DNA of 64,000 nucleotides from Dokdonella_A soli. GTDB lineage: Bacteria > Pseudomonadota > Gammaproteobacteria > Xanthomonadales > Rhodanobacteraceae. Location: positions 1 through 64,000 of the forward strand of contig NZ_BAAAEU010000025.1 in assembly GCF_039523175.1 (NCBI RefSeq), given 5' to 3'. A program made the position numbers and the translations under genes. The notes under the pieces are model-generated. The model did not search any database. It was given only the letters and a program-made list of their open reading frames with translations, and was not told the origin of the DNA. Shown here in pieces: positions 16,209 to 24,839 of the stretch; the stretch's first letter is position 1; each line of letters starts with the position of its first letter.

Positions 16209-18888
16209 GTGCATTTCCATTGTTGATGGCGCGCGGCACGTCGAGGCTGCGCAGCAGGATCGCGCGCAGCGCAGCCTGTGCAGGCTCCGCCAGCGCGGCG
16301 TTGTGTTCGTCGGTGAGCGTGAAGAAATCCTCCACGCGCTCGCCGAAGGTCGCGATGCGCGCATCGTGCACGCGCACGCGTGCCTCGCGAAACGCCTGCG
16401 CGACCTGCGCGAGCAGACCCGGCCGATCGCTGCAGACCAGCGCCAGCTGGGTCGCTGCGCCGACCGCCGCGAATTCTACCTGCGGCACGCGCTGGAAGTG
16501 GCGCAATCGCCGCGACAGGCTGCGGCGCGTGACGCGGGGCGCCAGATCGCGTGCGCCGAGCACGCGCTTCAACGCTGCTTCGAGATCGCCCAGACGCGCC
16601 GCGTCCGGCGCCGTCAGCGTGACGGCATCGAGCAGTTCGAAGGTGTCGAACACGCGACCGTCCGCCGCGACCAGCAGGCGCGCGTCGACGACGCTCAGGC
16701 TGAGCCGGTCCAGCGTCGCCGTGATTGCCGCGAACAGGCCGTCACGGTCCGCGGCACAGACGAACAGTTCACCGCTGCCGCCGCGCGTCGAACGCGGCTG
16801 CACTGCGATGACGGTTCCCGCAGGCTCCGTGCGTGCGATCGCCCGCGCCTGCCAGGCGACCTGCTCGGGACGGTGGCGCAGGAAACTCGCTTGCGGAAAA
16901 CCGGCCAGCAGTTGCTGCACGCGCGCCGCGTCGAGTCCCGCCTCGGCGAGCAGCTCCGACGCGCGCGCGCGGCATGCGATGGCGCGCGCCTCGGCGTGTG
17001 GCGGGCGCCCGAGACCGGCGCGCAGCGCATAACGCGCGGCAATGTGGAGATCGGCGAGCAGGCGTGCTTTCCACTCGTTCCAGAGCTTCGGATTGGTGCC
17101 GGCGATATCCGCGATCGTCAGCAGATACAGATGATCGAGCCGCTCGCGATCGCCGACCTGGACCGCGAAGCGGTGCACGACATCGGGGTCGGTGATGTCC
17201 TGGCGCTGCGCGGTCACGCTCATCAGCAGGTGCCAGCGCACGAGCCAGGCAACGAGATCGATGTCTGCTTCGGGCAGCGCAAGCTTCGAGCAGAACGCGC
17301 GCGCGTCCTCTTCGCCAAGCATGGAATGGTCGCCGCCGCGGCCCTTGGCGATGTCGTGGAACAGTGCGGCCAGCAGTAGGAGTTCGGGTTTCTCCAGCGC
17401 CGCAAAGGTCTGGCTGGCGATCGGAAATTCCGTGGCCGCGGCCACGTCGGCGAAGCGCGCGACATTGCGCAGCACGCGCAGCGTGTGTTCGTCGACCGTG
17501 TACACGTGGAACAGGTCGTATTGCATGCGCCCGACCACACGACGGAATGGCGGCAGGATCGCGGCGAGCACACCGTGCCGGTTCATCCGCGCGAGCGCCT
17601 CGACGGCCGGCGCTCCGTGGCGCAGCAGCGCGAGAACCGCGGCCATCACATGTGCGTCGGCCGCGAAGTCGTCGCCGTAGTGCGCGAGCGCTTGCTGCAG
17701 CAAGCGCATCGTTTCGGAAGACAACCCGCGCAGCTCCGGATGATCGAGCTGGACTGCGAACACATCGACCATCGCGCGCGGCCGGCGCAGGAACAGGTCC
17801 GGCGCACGTACTTCGATACGCGGTCCGATCGCGATGAAGTCCCGGTCCAGCTCGCGCGGTACGGCGCCGGGCGGCTCCAACAGCTCGGTGCAGCGCTCCT
17901 TGAACTGCACGCATAGGCGCTCGGCGATCGTCGCCGCGCGGTAGTAGCCCTGCATGAACTGCTCGACCGCGAGGTTCTTTTCGTGCTCGTCCTCGTAACC
18001 GAATTCGGCGGCGAGCCGGCGCTGGTAGTCGAACAGCAGGCGTTCCTCGGCGCGTCCCGCCGCGAGATGCAGTCCATAGCGGTCGCGCCACAGCATCGCC
18101 TCGGAACGCTGCAAGGCCGCGCGCTCGGTCGGATCGAGCAGGCCGTGCTCGACCATCGCGTCGAAATCGCCGGCATCGGCGACGCGCCGGCCGATCCAGC
18201 GCATCAGGTCCAGCGTGCGCAGGCCGCCGGGGCCGTCCTTGAGGTTCGGCTCGAGGTTGTACGCGGTGTCGTTGAAACGCGCGTGACGCGCAGCCTGCTC
18301 GGCGCGCTTGGCGGCAAGGAACACCGCCGGAGGCCAGATGGCAGGATCGCTGGTGATCGCCGTAAGCGCAGCCGTGAGGGTTGCGTCGCCGGCCAGCAGG
18401 CGCGCATCAAGCAGCGAGGTAAACACGCTGACATCCGTTGCCGCGAGCTCGCGGCACTCGGCCTGCGTGCGCACCGCGTGGCCGGGTTTCAGGCCGATGT
18501 CCCACAGGCAGGCAAAGAACGCCTCCAGCGCGCGCGCCTGGCGCGGCATCGCCACAGGCAGCGCGAGCACCAGCAGGTCGACATCGGAATAGGGAAACAG
18601 CACGCCGCGGCCGAAGCCGCCGACCGCGAACAGCGCGCAGTCGGGTGCCTCGCCCACGCAGGCCTGCCAGACGTGCGTGACGACGCGCCCGATCGCCTGT
18701 GCGCGGTGCCGCACCAGGGCGGCCGTATCGACACCGGATCGGAATCCGCCGGCAAGGCCGCGATCGACATCGCCGAGCACCTGGCGCAATGCCAGCCTCG
18801 CCTCGGCGGAGACGCCGCTGCGCGGCAGCGCCGCGGGAAGGCGCGGGAGTTCTGGAAGGAGTGCGGCGGCAGCCTCGTGCGGCGCCAT
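16195..18888 (-). CDS. glnD: [Protein-PII] uridylyltransferase / uridylyl-removing enzyme
   Basis: This 897-residue nitrogen sensor uridylylates and deuridylylates PII in response to glutamine. The nucleotidyltransferase site is GGFGR (90-94) with D-V-D (102-104). The HD hydrolase domain is in the middle (AALFHDIAKGRGGDHS). Two C-terminal ACT domains, about residues 700-790 and 820-890, would bind glutamine; the second is recognisable from L-V-C-S-D-R-P-G-L-L-A. Length matches E. coli (890). It lies 12 bp downstream of map, and its end overlaps dapD, so map-glnD-dapD are probably co-transcribed. Confidence 0.97.
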   Translation of the reverse strand: MAPHEAAAALLPELPRLPAALPRSGVSAEARLALRQVLGDVDRGLAGGFRSGVDTAALVRHRAQAIGRVVTHVWQACVGEAPDCALFAVGGFGRGVLFPYSDVDLLVLALPVAMPRQARALEAFFACLWDIGLKPGHAVRTQAECRELAATDVSVFTSLLDARLLAGDATLTAALTAITSDPAIWPPAVFLAAKRAEQAARHARFNDTAYNLEPNLKDGPGGLRTLDLMRWIGRRVADAGDFDAMVEHGLLDPTERAALQRSEAMLWRDRYGLHLAAGRAEERLLFDYQRRLAAEFGYEDEHEKNLAVEQFMQGYYRAATIAERLCVQFKERCTELLEPPGAVPRELDRDFIAIGPRIEVRAPDLFLRRPRAMVDVFAVQLDHPELRGLSSETMRLLQQALAHYGDDFAADAHVMAAVLALLRHGAPAVEALARMNRHGVLAAILPPFRRVVGRMQYDLFHVYTVDEHTLRVLRNVARFADVAAATEFPIASQTFAALEKPELLLLAALFHDIAKGRGGDHSMLGEEDARAFCSKLALPEADIDLVAWLVRWHLLMSVTAQRQDITDPDVVHRFAVQVGDRERLDHLYLLTIADIAGTNPKLWNEWKARLLADLHIAARYALRAGLGRPPHAEARAIACRARASELLAEAGLDAARVQQLLAGFPQASFLRHRPEQVAWQARAIARTEPAGTVIAVQPRSTRGGSGELFVCAADRDGLFAAITATLDRLSLSVVDARLLVAADGRVFDTFELLDAVTLTAPDAARLGDLEAALKRVLGARDLAPRVTRRSLSRRLRHFQRVPQVEFAAVGAATQLALVCSDRPGLLAQVAQAFREARVRVHDARIATFGERVEDFFTLTDEHNAALAEPAQAALRAILLRSLDVPRAINNGNAHAAS

Positions 18889-18900
18889 CGGTCGATCAGG

Positions 18901-19668
18901 TCAGGCCGCGCTCGGCCACGCGGTCAGGATTTCGTAGCCGTCGTCGGTGACCGCGACCGTGTGCTCCCACTGCGCGGACAGCGAGTGGTCCTTGGTGACC
19001 ACGGTCCAGCCATCCGGCAGCAGGCGCGTCTGCGGCTTGCCGGCATTGACCATCGGCTCGACCGTGAAGGTCATGCCTTTCTGCAGCTTGAGGCCGGCGC
19101 CGGCATGACCGTAGTGCAGCACCTGCGGGTCCTCGTGGTAGACCTGTCCGATGCCGTGCCCGCAATACTCGCGGACGATGGAGAAGCCCTGCGCCTCGGC
19201 GTGTTTCTGGATCGCGTTGCCAATGTCGCCAAGCGTCGCGCCGGGACGGACCTGACCGATGCCGAGCAGCATCGCCTCTAGCGTGGTGTCGACCAGGCGC
19301 CTGGCAAGCACCGATGGCGTTCCGGCGAAATACATGCGGCTGGTGTCGCCGTGCCAGCCGTCCTTGATCACGGTCACGTCGATGTTGACGATGTCGCCAT
19401 CCTTGAGAAGCTTGCCGGGATTCGGGATGCCGTGGCAGATCACGTGGTTGACCGAGGTGCACAGCGTCTTCGGGAACCCCTTGTAGCCGACATTGGCCGG
19501 GATCGCCTTCTGCACATTGACGATGTGCTCGTAGGCGAGCCGGTCCAGCTCCTCGGTGCTGACCCCCGGCTTCACGTGCGGGACCAGCATTTCCAGCACT
19601 TCGGCGGCGAGGCGGCCGGCGACACGCATCTTCTCGATCTGGTCCGGGGTCTTGACGGTGACGGGCAT
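18901..19668 (-). CDS. map: Methionine aminopeptidase, type I
   Basis: This 255-residue metalloenzyme removes the initiator Met from nascent proteins. Ligand motifs are visible: N-I-D-V-T and G-D-T-S-R-M-Y-F (two Asp), the H in YCGHGIG, the Glu in FTVEPM and the late Glu in QWEHTV. The start ATG 19668 has GAGGAA upstream and gives MPVTVKTPDQIEKMR; an ATG 33 bp upstream is less likely. It is divergent from rpsB, the conserved gammaproteobacterial map/rpsB arrangement. Confidence 0.97.
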   Translation of the reverse strand: MPVTVKTPDQIEKMRVAGRLAAEVLEMLVPHVKPGVSTEELDRLAYEHIVNVQKAIPANVGYKGFPKTLCTSVNHVICHGIPNPGKLLKDGDIVNIDVTVIKDGWHGDTSRMYFAGTPSVLARRLVDTTLEAMLLGIGQVRPGATLGDIGNAIQKHAEAQGFSIVREYCGHGIGQVYHEDPQVLHYGHAGAGLKLQKGMTFTVEPMVNAGKPQTRLLPDGWTVVTKDHSLSAQWEHTVAVTDDGYEILTAWPSAA

Positions 19669-19694
19669 GGTTCCTCGACGCTGGATGCTGGCCT

Positions 19695-19724
19695 GTGGCA
19701 ACGGCGCGCCACACAGGCTATAAT
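19695..19724 (+). promoter_or_regulatory. Candidate rpsB-tsf promoter
   Basis: A perfect -10 TATAAT at 19719-19724 is preceded by GTGGCA (19695-19700, 4 of 6 matches to TTGACA) at 18 bp. Transcription would start near 19731 and give a leader of about 230 nt before rpsB. Confidence 0.6.
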
Positions 19725-19730
19725 TTTATG

Positions 19731-19957
19731 GTTTCATCGCTCGACTTTGTAAGTCGTTGCAGCGAAACGAATAATGCGGTCACGCAGGCAATCTGCAAGG
19801 CCGCAACGGCAATAACGCCGAATCCGCACACGTATCGTCACCGCGTTCGGGGTGCTCCGCAAGGAGTCGCACGCGGCGGGTACGTGGAGGTCCAACCCCG
19901 GGTTTCACCGCGCAATCATCCATTGCAAGCCGCGGTGCGCCCACGCATTGGAGTTTC
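19731..19957 (+). promoter_or_regulatory. Long rpsB 5' leader, possible S2-binding (t44-type) element
   Basis: About 230 nt of untranslated leader separate the TATAAT promoter from rpsB, with several GC-rich inverted segments (for example CCGCGTTCGG and CGCGGCGGG). No convincing ORF fits. In gammaproteobacteria the rpsB mRNA has a structured leader (Rfam t44) through which S2 represses itself. Position, length and strand fit that role; I cannot confirm the fold by eye. Confidence 0.4.
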
Positions 19958-19960
19958 ACC

Positions 19961-20845
19961 ATGCCTCAAGTCACCATGCGCCAGATGCTCGAAGCTGGCG
20001 TGCATTTCGGTCACCAGACCCGCTACTGGAACCCCCGCATGGCGCCGTACATCTTCGGCGCGCGCGGCAGGATCCACATCATCAACCTCGAAAAGACCCT
20101 GCCGCTGTTCACCGACGCGATGAACTTCATCTCGGCGATCGCGCAGAAGCGCGGCACGATCCTGTTCATCGGCACCAAGCGTTCGGCACGCGAGGCGATC
20201 AAGGAAGAAGCGGCGCGCTGCAGCATGCCGTCGATCTCGCAGCGTTGGCTCGGCGGCATGCTGACCAACTTCCGCACCGTCAAGCAGTCGGTCTCGCGCC
20301 TCAAGGAACTCGAGACGATGTCCACCGACGGCAGCTTCGAGAAGCTGGTCAAGCACGAGGTGCTGTCGCGCATCCGCGAACGCGAGAAGCTCGAGAAGTC
20401 GCTCGGCGGCATCAAGGAGATGAACCGCCTGCCCGACGCGCTGTTCGTGATCGACATCGGTCACGAGGACATCGCGATCAAGGAAGCCAAGAAGCTCGGC
20501 ATCCCGGTCATCGCCGTGGTCGACACGAACTACGATCCGTCCCTGGTCGACTACCCGATTCCGGGCAACGACGACGCGATCCGCGCGGTGCAGCTCTACG
20601 CCAGCGCGGCCGCCGACGCGGTGCTCGAGGGCAAGGCCGCTGCGCCGATGATGGCCGCGAGCGAGAAGGACGATTTCGTCGAACTCGATGCCGAGGGCAA
20701 TCCGGTCGCGAAGAAGGAAGCGCGCGAGCGCGACGACCGCCGCAAGCCGGGTCCGCGCAAGCCGGGCGGCGACAAGCGTCCGCCGGCCGGCCGTCGTGGC
20801 CCCGCACCGCGTGGTGGCAAGGGCGAAGCCCCGGCTGCCGAGTAA
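19961..20845 (+). CDS. rpsB: 30S ribosomal protein S2
   Basis: This 294-residue protein of the small subunit binds late and is needed for S1 attachment. Signature elements include MLEAGVHFGHQTRYWNP and M-A-P-Y-I-F-G at the N-terminus, and V-I-A-V-V-D-T-N-Y-D-P and P-G-N-D-D-A-I-R in the C-terminal half. After residue about 235 a long charged tail rich in Lys, Arg, Gly and Pro extends beyond the E. coli protein (241 residues), as in other Xanthomonadales. ATG 19961 has GGAG upstream. tsf follows. Confidence 0.97.
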   Translation: MPQVTMRQMLEAGVHFGHQTRYWNPRMAPYIFGARGRIHIINLEKTLPLFTDAMNFISAIAQKRGTILFIGTKRSAREAIKEEAARCSMPSISQRWLGGMLTNFRTVKQSVSRLKELETMSTDGSFEKLVKHEVLSRIREREKLEKSLGGIKEMNRLPDALFVIDIGHEDIAIKEAKKLGIPVIAVVDTNYDPSLVDYPIPGNDDAIRAVQLYASAAADAVLEGKAAAPMMAASEKDDFVELDAEGNPVAKKEARERDDRRKPGPRKPGGDKRPPAGRRGPAPRGGKGEAPAAE

Positions 20846-20856
20846 GCGTCATGATC

Positions 20857-20876
20857 GGGCCGCATGATCGCGGCCC
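20857..20876 (+). terminator. Hairpin after rpsB (possible attenuator)
   Basis: GGGCCGC, then ATGATC, then GCGGCCC forms a 7-bp perfect stem 11 bp after the rpsB stop. There is no U-tract, so partial termination or mRNA stabilisation between rpsB and tsf is more likely than full termination. Confidence 0.4.
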
Positions 20877-20903
20877 GACGGTGCTCGATACCGAACAACC
20901 GAG

Positions 20904-20980
20904 TCGTCATTCCGGCGAAAGCCGGAATCCAGTCTCTCCATCGCGAAAGAAATGGATCCCGGCTTTCGCCGGGATGACGA
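20904..20980. repeat. 27-bp inverted repeat between rpsB and tsf
   Basis: The left arm is 20904-20930 (TCGTCATTCCGGCGAAAGCC...) and the right arm 20954-20980 (...GGCTTTCGCCGGGATGACGA), with two mismatches. Each arm also contains its own small palindrome CCGGCGAAAGCCGG. This is the widespread GTCATTCC...GGAATGAC extragenic repeat (MITE/REP-like). It sits inside the rpsB-tsf unit. Confidence 0.85.
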
Positions 20981-21051
20981 GCAAAGGCTTGAGTCGAAAT
21001 TCCTGAAACGAGCGTCGCGCCCGCGCGCCGCTCCGGCTATACGAGGACACC

Positions 21052-21930
21052 ATGGAAATCACTGCACAGCTGGTCAAGGAACTGCGCGAGCGGTCCGGCG
21101 CCGGCATGATGGAATGCAAGAAGGCGCTGACCCAGAACAACGGCGACATCGAAGCCGCGATCGAGTGGCTGCGCAAGCAGGGCCTGGCCAAGGCCGACAA
21201 GAAGGCCGACCGCGTCGCTGCCGAAGGCCGCATCGTGCTCGGCCACGACGGCGGCAAGGCCGTGCTGGTCGAGATCAACTGCGAGACCGATTTCGTCGGC
21301 AAGGACACGAGCTTCCTCGCGTTCGCGAACGAAGTCGCCCAGGTCGCATTGACCAGCGGCGCGCCGGACGTGCGCGAACTGCTCGACATGGTGTGGCCGG
21401 GCGGCGGCAGCGTCGACCAGGCGCGCCAGACGCTGGTCGCGAAGATCGGTGAGAACATCCAGGTGCGCCGCATGGTACGCGTGGACAGCGCGAACAAGGT
21501 CGGCGCCTACGTGCACGGCGGCCGCATCGGCGTGCTGGTCGAACTCAAGGGCGGCTCGGCGGACTTCGCGCGCAACGTCGCGATGCACATCGCCGCGATG
21601 AACCCGCCGCACATCTCGCCCGCGCACGTGCCGGCCGAGATCGTCGCCAAGGAACGCGAGATCGCGCTGGCCCAGGTTTCCGAGAAGGACAAGGCCAAGC
21701 CGGCCGAGATCCTCGAGAAGATCACTTCGGGCAAGGTCAACAAGGTCATCTCCGAGATGACGCTGACCGGTCAGCCGTTCGTGCTCGACACCAACGTGAC
21801 GGTCGAGGCGGCGCTGAAGAAGGAAGGCGCCGAAGTGCTCGCGATGTACCGCCTCGCCGTCGGCGAAGGCATCGAGAAGAAGGAAGAGGACTTCCACGCC
21901 GAGGTCATGAAACAGGCCGGCCTGGCCTGA
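21052..21930 (+). CDS. tsf: Elongation factor Ts
   Basis: This 292-residue guanine nucleotide exchange factor for EF-Tu has the N-terminal UBA-like domain (L-V-K-E-L-R-E-R-S-G-A-G-M-M-E-C-K-K-A-L) and the EF-Tu contact motif around I-N-C-E-T-D-F-V (T-D-F-V). The dimerisation region and C-terminal module follow. ATG 21052 is preceded by ACGAGGACACC. It is the second gene of the rpsB-tsf unit and ends at a strong intrinsic terminator. Confidence 0.97.
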   Translation: MEITAQLVKELRERSGAGMMECKKALTQNNGDIEAAIEWLRKQGLAKADKKADRVAAEGRIVLGHDGGKAVLVEINCETDFVGKDTSFLAFANEVAQVALTSGAPDVRELLDMVWPGGGSVDQARQTLVAKIGENIQVRRMVRVDSANKVGAYVHGGRIGVLVELKGGSADFARNVAMHIAAMNPPHISPAHVPAEIVAKEREIALAQVSEKDKAKPAEILEKITSGKVNKVISEMTLTGQPFVLDTNVTVEAALKKEGAEVLAMYRLAVGEGIEKKEEDFHAEVMKQAGLA

Positions 21931-21951
21931 GTCACTGATTCTCCGGGATCG

Positions 21952-21981
21952 AAAAAGGCCGCGGATTCCGCGGCCTTTTTT
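21952..21981 (+). terminator. Intrinsic terminator of rpsB-tsf
   Basis: The stem AAAAAGGCCGCGG / CCGCGGCCTTTTTT has loop ATT and a T-run directly after it, 21 bp past the tsf stop. It also ends transcription coming from the convergent TRIC-family gene, because the A-run mirrors the T-run. Confidence 0.93.
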
Positions 21982-22035
21982 GTGCGCCACAGCGGATGCG
22001 CGAGTGCGCGCGCAATGACCTCCTCCGTCCTGCGT

Positions 22036-22707
22036 CTATCCGGCGCGATCGGATCCCCTATCCTTCCCCGGCGTCTTCGTGGCGTCCCGCGAACCACCGG
22101 CCACTGGCAGCTGCCAGCCGCGACGAATCGCGATCGTGCGCAAGCCGAAACACAACAGCGCGCCGGCCATCGTGGTCGCCATCGACGGCAACGCCAGCGT
22201 GCTGCCGACCACGACCACGGTCGCACCGGCGAGCGCGGCGACCGCGTACAGGTCGGCGCGCAACACCATCGGCACGTCGGCCAGCAACACGTCGCGCGCC
22301 ATGCCGCCGCCGATACCGGTCAGCATGCCGAGCAACGCTGCCATGACCGGATTGAGACCGGACGCGAGCGCCTTCTGCGCGCCGGCGACCGCGAACAGTG
22401 CGAGTCCCGCCGCATCGAACATGCGCACCGGGTTCTGCAGCTTCTCGATCTGCGGTGCCCACCCGAACGTGATCAGGCCGGCCGCCAGCGAGGCCGCGAG
22501 ATAGCGCCAGTCGCCGATAGCCGCCGGCGGCACCGCGCCGATCAGCAGATCGCGCACGATACCGCCGGAATTGGCCGCGGCGAACGACAACACGAGCACA
22601 CCGAACAGGTCGAGCCGGCGCCGCACCGCCGCGGTCGCGCCGCTGAGCGCGAAGACAAAGGTGCCGCACAGGTCGAGTATCAGTACCAGCGTCTTGATCG
22701 TCGGCAC
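22036..22707 (-). CDS. TRIC/UPF0126-family inner-membrane channel or transporter (YicG-like)
   Basis: This 223-residue protein has about seven hydrophobic segments and the tandem UPF0126 repeat. Each half carries the G-G-x-x-R-D-x-L motif: S-G-G-I-V-R-D-L-L-I-G (about 47-57) and G-G-G-M-A-R-D-V-L-L-A (about 133-143). Bacterial members are related to TRIC cation channels, and a few have been linked to glycine transport; which applies here is open. The polar C-terminal tail (about 25 residues) is not conserved in the family. It is convergent with tsf and divergent from pyrH. Confidence 0.88.
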   Translation of the reverse strand: MPTIKTLVLILDLCGTFVFALSGATAAVRRRLDLFGVLVLSFAAANSGGIVRDLLIGAVPPAAIGDWRYLAASLAAGLITFGWAPQIEKLQNPVRMFDAAGLALFAVAGAQKALASGLNPVMAALLGMLTGIGGGMARDVLLADVPMVLRADLYAVAALAGATVVVVGSTLALPSMATTMAGALLCFGLRTIAIRRGWQLPVAGGSRDATKTPGKDRGSDRAG

Positions 22708-23073
22708 GGGGATCTCCCAAGGCTGGGAGCGCGCACTGTACCTCCCCCGATTCGGCCGGGTCAGCCCAGTGGATGCTCGCGCGTTGTCTCCTGCGCGACT
22801 CGAACCGCCAATCGACGCGCGATCATCGCCTGGAAAGGCCAGGCAGCATCAGACCAGGCTGGAGTTCAGCGCAGGTCGACCGTGGATCGACTGCATGTCG
22901 CCGATCCGGGCTGATCCCGCCGTCGCGTCCCACCGCTGCAATGCCTGATGCAACCGTGTGAGACGCGTCCAATTCCCGCTGCGACGCAGCGACGCACGTG
23001 CAAACAGCCGCAGATGGACGATCTCCCGCTAAACTACCCCGGTTTTGCCCACCGCCCACGCAGGAGCTGCCGC
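22708..23073. other. 366-bp divergent spacer before pyrH
   Basis: This gap between the TRIC gene and pyrH must hold both promoters. Open frames on either strand are short and lack credible starts. I see no RNA gene. The last 15 bases (CAGGAGCTGCCGC) give pyrH a good ribosome-binding site. Confidence 0.6.
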
Positions 23074-23799
23074 ATGCCGAACGAGATCAAGTACAAGCGC
23101 ATCCTGCTCAAGCTCTCCGGCGAGGCCTTGATGGGCGACGCCGACTACGGCATCGATCCGAAAGTGCTGCACCGGCTCGCGCGCGAGATCATCGAGGTGC
23201 AGCGCGCCGGCGTACAGGTCGGCGTGGTGATCGGCGGCGGCAATATCTTCCGTGGTGCCGGACTGGCCGCCTCCGGTATGGACCGCGTCACCGGCGATCA
23301 CATGGGCATGCTCGCGACCGTGATGAACGCGCTGGCGATGCAGGACGCGATCGAGAAGGCCGGCGGCTTCGCGCGCACGATGTCCGCGATCAAGATCAAC
23401 GAGGTCTGCGAGGACTTCATCCGCCGCCGCGCGATCCGCCATATCGAGAAGGGCCGCATCGCGCTATTCGCGGCAGGCACCGGCAACCCGTTCTTCACCA
23501 CCGACTCGGCGGCTGCGCTGCGTGCGATCGAGATCGGCGCCGATCTTCTGCTGAAGGCCACCAAAGTCGATGGCGTCTACACGGCGGATCCGAACAAGGA
23601 TGCGAGCGCGACGCGCTATGAACGCCTCTCCTACGAGGAAGTCATCCAGCGCAACCTGCAGGTCATGGACACCAGTGCGATCGCACTGTGCCGCGACCAC
23701 AAGATCCCGCTGCGCATCTACGACATGTCGCGCGAAGGCGACCTGATGCGCATCATGCGCGGCGAACAGATCGGCACGCTGGTCGGCAGCAGCCGCTGA
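23074..23799 (+). CDS. pyrH: UMP kinase
   Basis: This 241-residue hexameric enzyme of the amino-acid-kinase family phosphorylates UMP to UDP; it is regulated by GTP and UTP. It shows K-R-I-L-L-K-L-S-G-E-A-L near the N-terminus, V-I-G-G-G-N-I-F-R-G for the nucleotide, F-A-A-G-T-G-N-P-F-F-T-T-D and the D-G-V-Y-T-A-D-P lid region. ATG 23074 has AGGAG upstream; the longer open frame (from 22948) is unlikely. Normally frr follows at once; here 4.8 kb of other genes intervene. Confidence 0.97.
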   Translation: MPNEIKYKRILLKLSGEALMGDADYGIDPKVLHRLAREIIEVQRAGVQVGVVIGGGNIFRGAGLAASGMDRVTGDHMGMLATVMNALAMQDAIEKAGGFARTMSAIKINEVCEDFIRRRAIRHIEKGRIALFAAGTGNPFFTTDSAAALRAIEIGADLLLKATKVDGVYTADPNKDASATRYERLSYEEVIQRNLQVMDTSAIALCRDHKIPLRIYDMSREGDLMRIMRGEQIGTLVGSSR

Positions 23800-24231
23800 T
23801 CCTCGCGGTGCAGCGCGCATTCTCCGGCGCGACCGATATATTCTGACCGGAACCTCGCCGCGCCCCTCAAGGTTTGCTGCCCGTCGCGCTTGACGCCAGC
23901 TCGAAACCCGTTCGCGAAGACGCGGTCGGAAATGACGGCCAGCTTCCGCATAGCGAAATCCACCGTCGAGTCGCAAGTCGCAAACCGCCGGCAGCCCCTG
24001 GACGACCCATGACGGAAGTCACGCTGCCCGGGCACCTGTCTTTTCGTTTCGTCCCATGCATGCGTCGTTACATCGCACGCCTGCGCAACGACCTGTAACT
24101 CGCCAGCGTCGCTCTCGTATTACTCCAATGAAGGCAACCACCTTCGGCAGCCCGAATGGATCGGACGCCCTTGTTCCGCAAGCCAGCCAGGGACATGGCC
24201 TGCGCGCGGCCATCGCGAAGGAGCATTACCC
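23800..24231. other. 432-bp spacer downstream of pyrH, no gene seen
   Basis: This marks the left edge of the insertion that separates pyrH from frr. It contains only short open frames without start sites or recognisable products. A good Shine-Dalgarno (AAGGAG) occurs at its right end for the next gene. No terminator with a T-run was seen after pyrH. Confidence 0.55.
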
Positions 24232-24570
24232 ATGAAACCCCTGCTCGCCATCACCATCATCACAAGCCTGTGCGCCGCATCCGGCCTTGCCGGTGCCGGC
24301 GACAACCCGCAGCGCACGCTCGCGCCGATCACCGTCCAGCGTGGCCAGGCGAACGACTGCACGCCGCCTTCCTCGGACAAAGCCTGTGCCACGTTGCATG
24401 CGCAGATCCGCCACGACTTCAGCAAGCGCGAGATCGGCATGCTGTTCGGCGCGCGAACGTCCTACCCGGAGTCCCTGACCTCGTACGGGCGCGTACATGC
24501 GCGCTATGAGTCGTTTCTGCGCGATGTCGACATGTACGGCGCGGAGAATGTCGCACTCGTGGTCCGATAA
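24232..24570 (+). CDS. Small exported protein of unknown function
   Basis: This 112-residue protein has a clear signal peptide (MKPLLAITIITSLCAASGLAGA, cleavage about residue 22). The mature part has two cysteines (NDCTPP and KACATL) that could form a disulphide. The remainder is charged (RHDFSKREIGMLFGARTSYP). ATG 24232 is preceded by AAGGAG. A strong intrinsic terminator follows at 24622, so it is transcribed as a single gene or as the end of the pyrH unit. I do not recognise the family. Confidence 0.7.
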   Translation: MKPLLAITIITSLCAASGLAGAGDNPQRTLAPITVQRGQANDCTPPSSDKACATLHAQIRHDFSKREIGMLFGARTSYPESLTSYGRVHARYESFLRDVDMYGAENVALVVR

Positions 24571-24621
24571 CGCCGTACCTTCGTGATCTGGCAGCGCCGT
24601 AATGCAACGGCCGCTCGACTT

Positions 24622-24652
24622 GCGCCCCGCGCCCCCGCGGGGCGCTTTTCTT
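24622..24652 (+). terminator. Intrinsic terminator after the small exported protein gene
   Basis: GCGCCCCGCG, loop CCCC, CGCGGGGCGC, followed by TTTTCTT: a perfect 10-bp stem with a T-rich tail. Confidence 0.9.
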
Positions 24653-24839
24653 GTAATCGCAGACGCACGTTGCGGAATGAGATATCGGCCGCGCCTGCGT
24701 AGCACAGCCGAAACGCGCATGAGCGCGGGTCGGACTGCGCCGGGCGCGCGGCCGAGCGCGTATCCGCGTCCGCGGAGGCAGGCGACGCTTGCGCAACTGC
24801 GGCATAATCGCGGGACTGCTTCCTGCCCTGGAGGCGGGA

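Noticed and set aside
23005..23045. tRNA-like D-arm (GTAGTTTAGCGGG on the minus strand) before pyrH
   Set aside because: No acceptor, anticodon or T arm in either direction; chance similarity.
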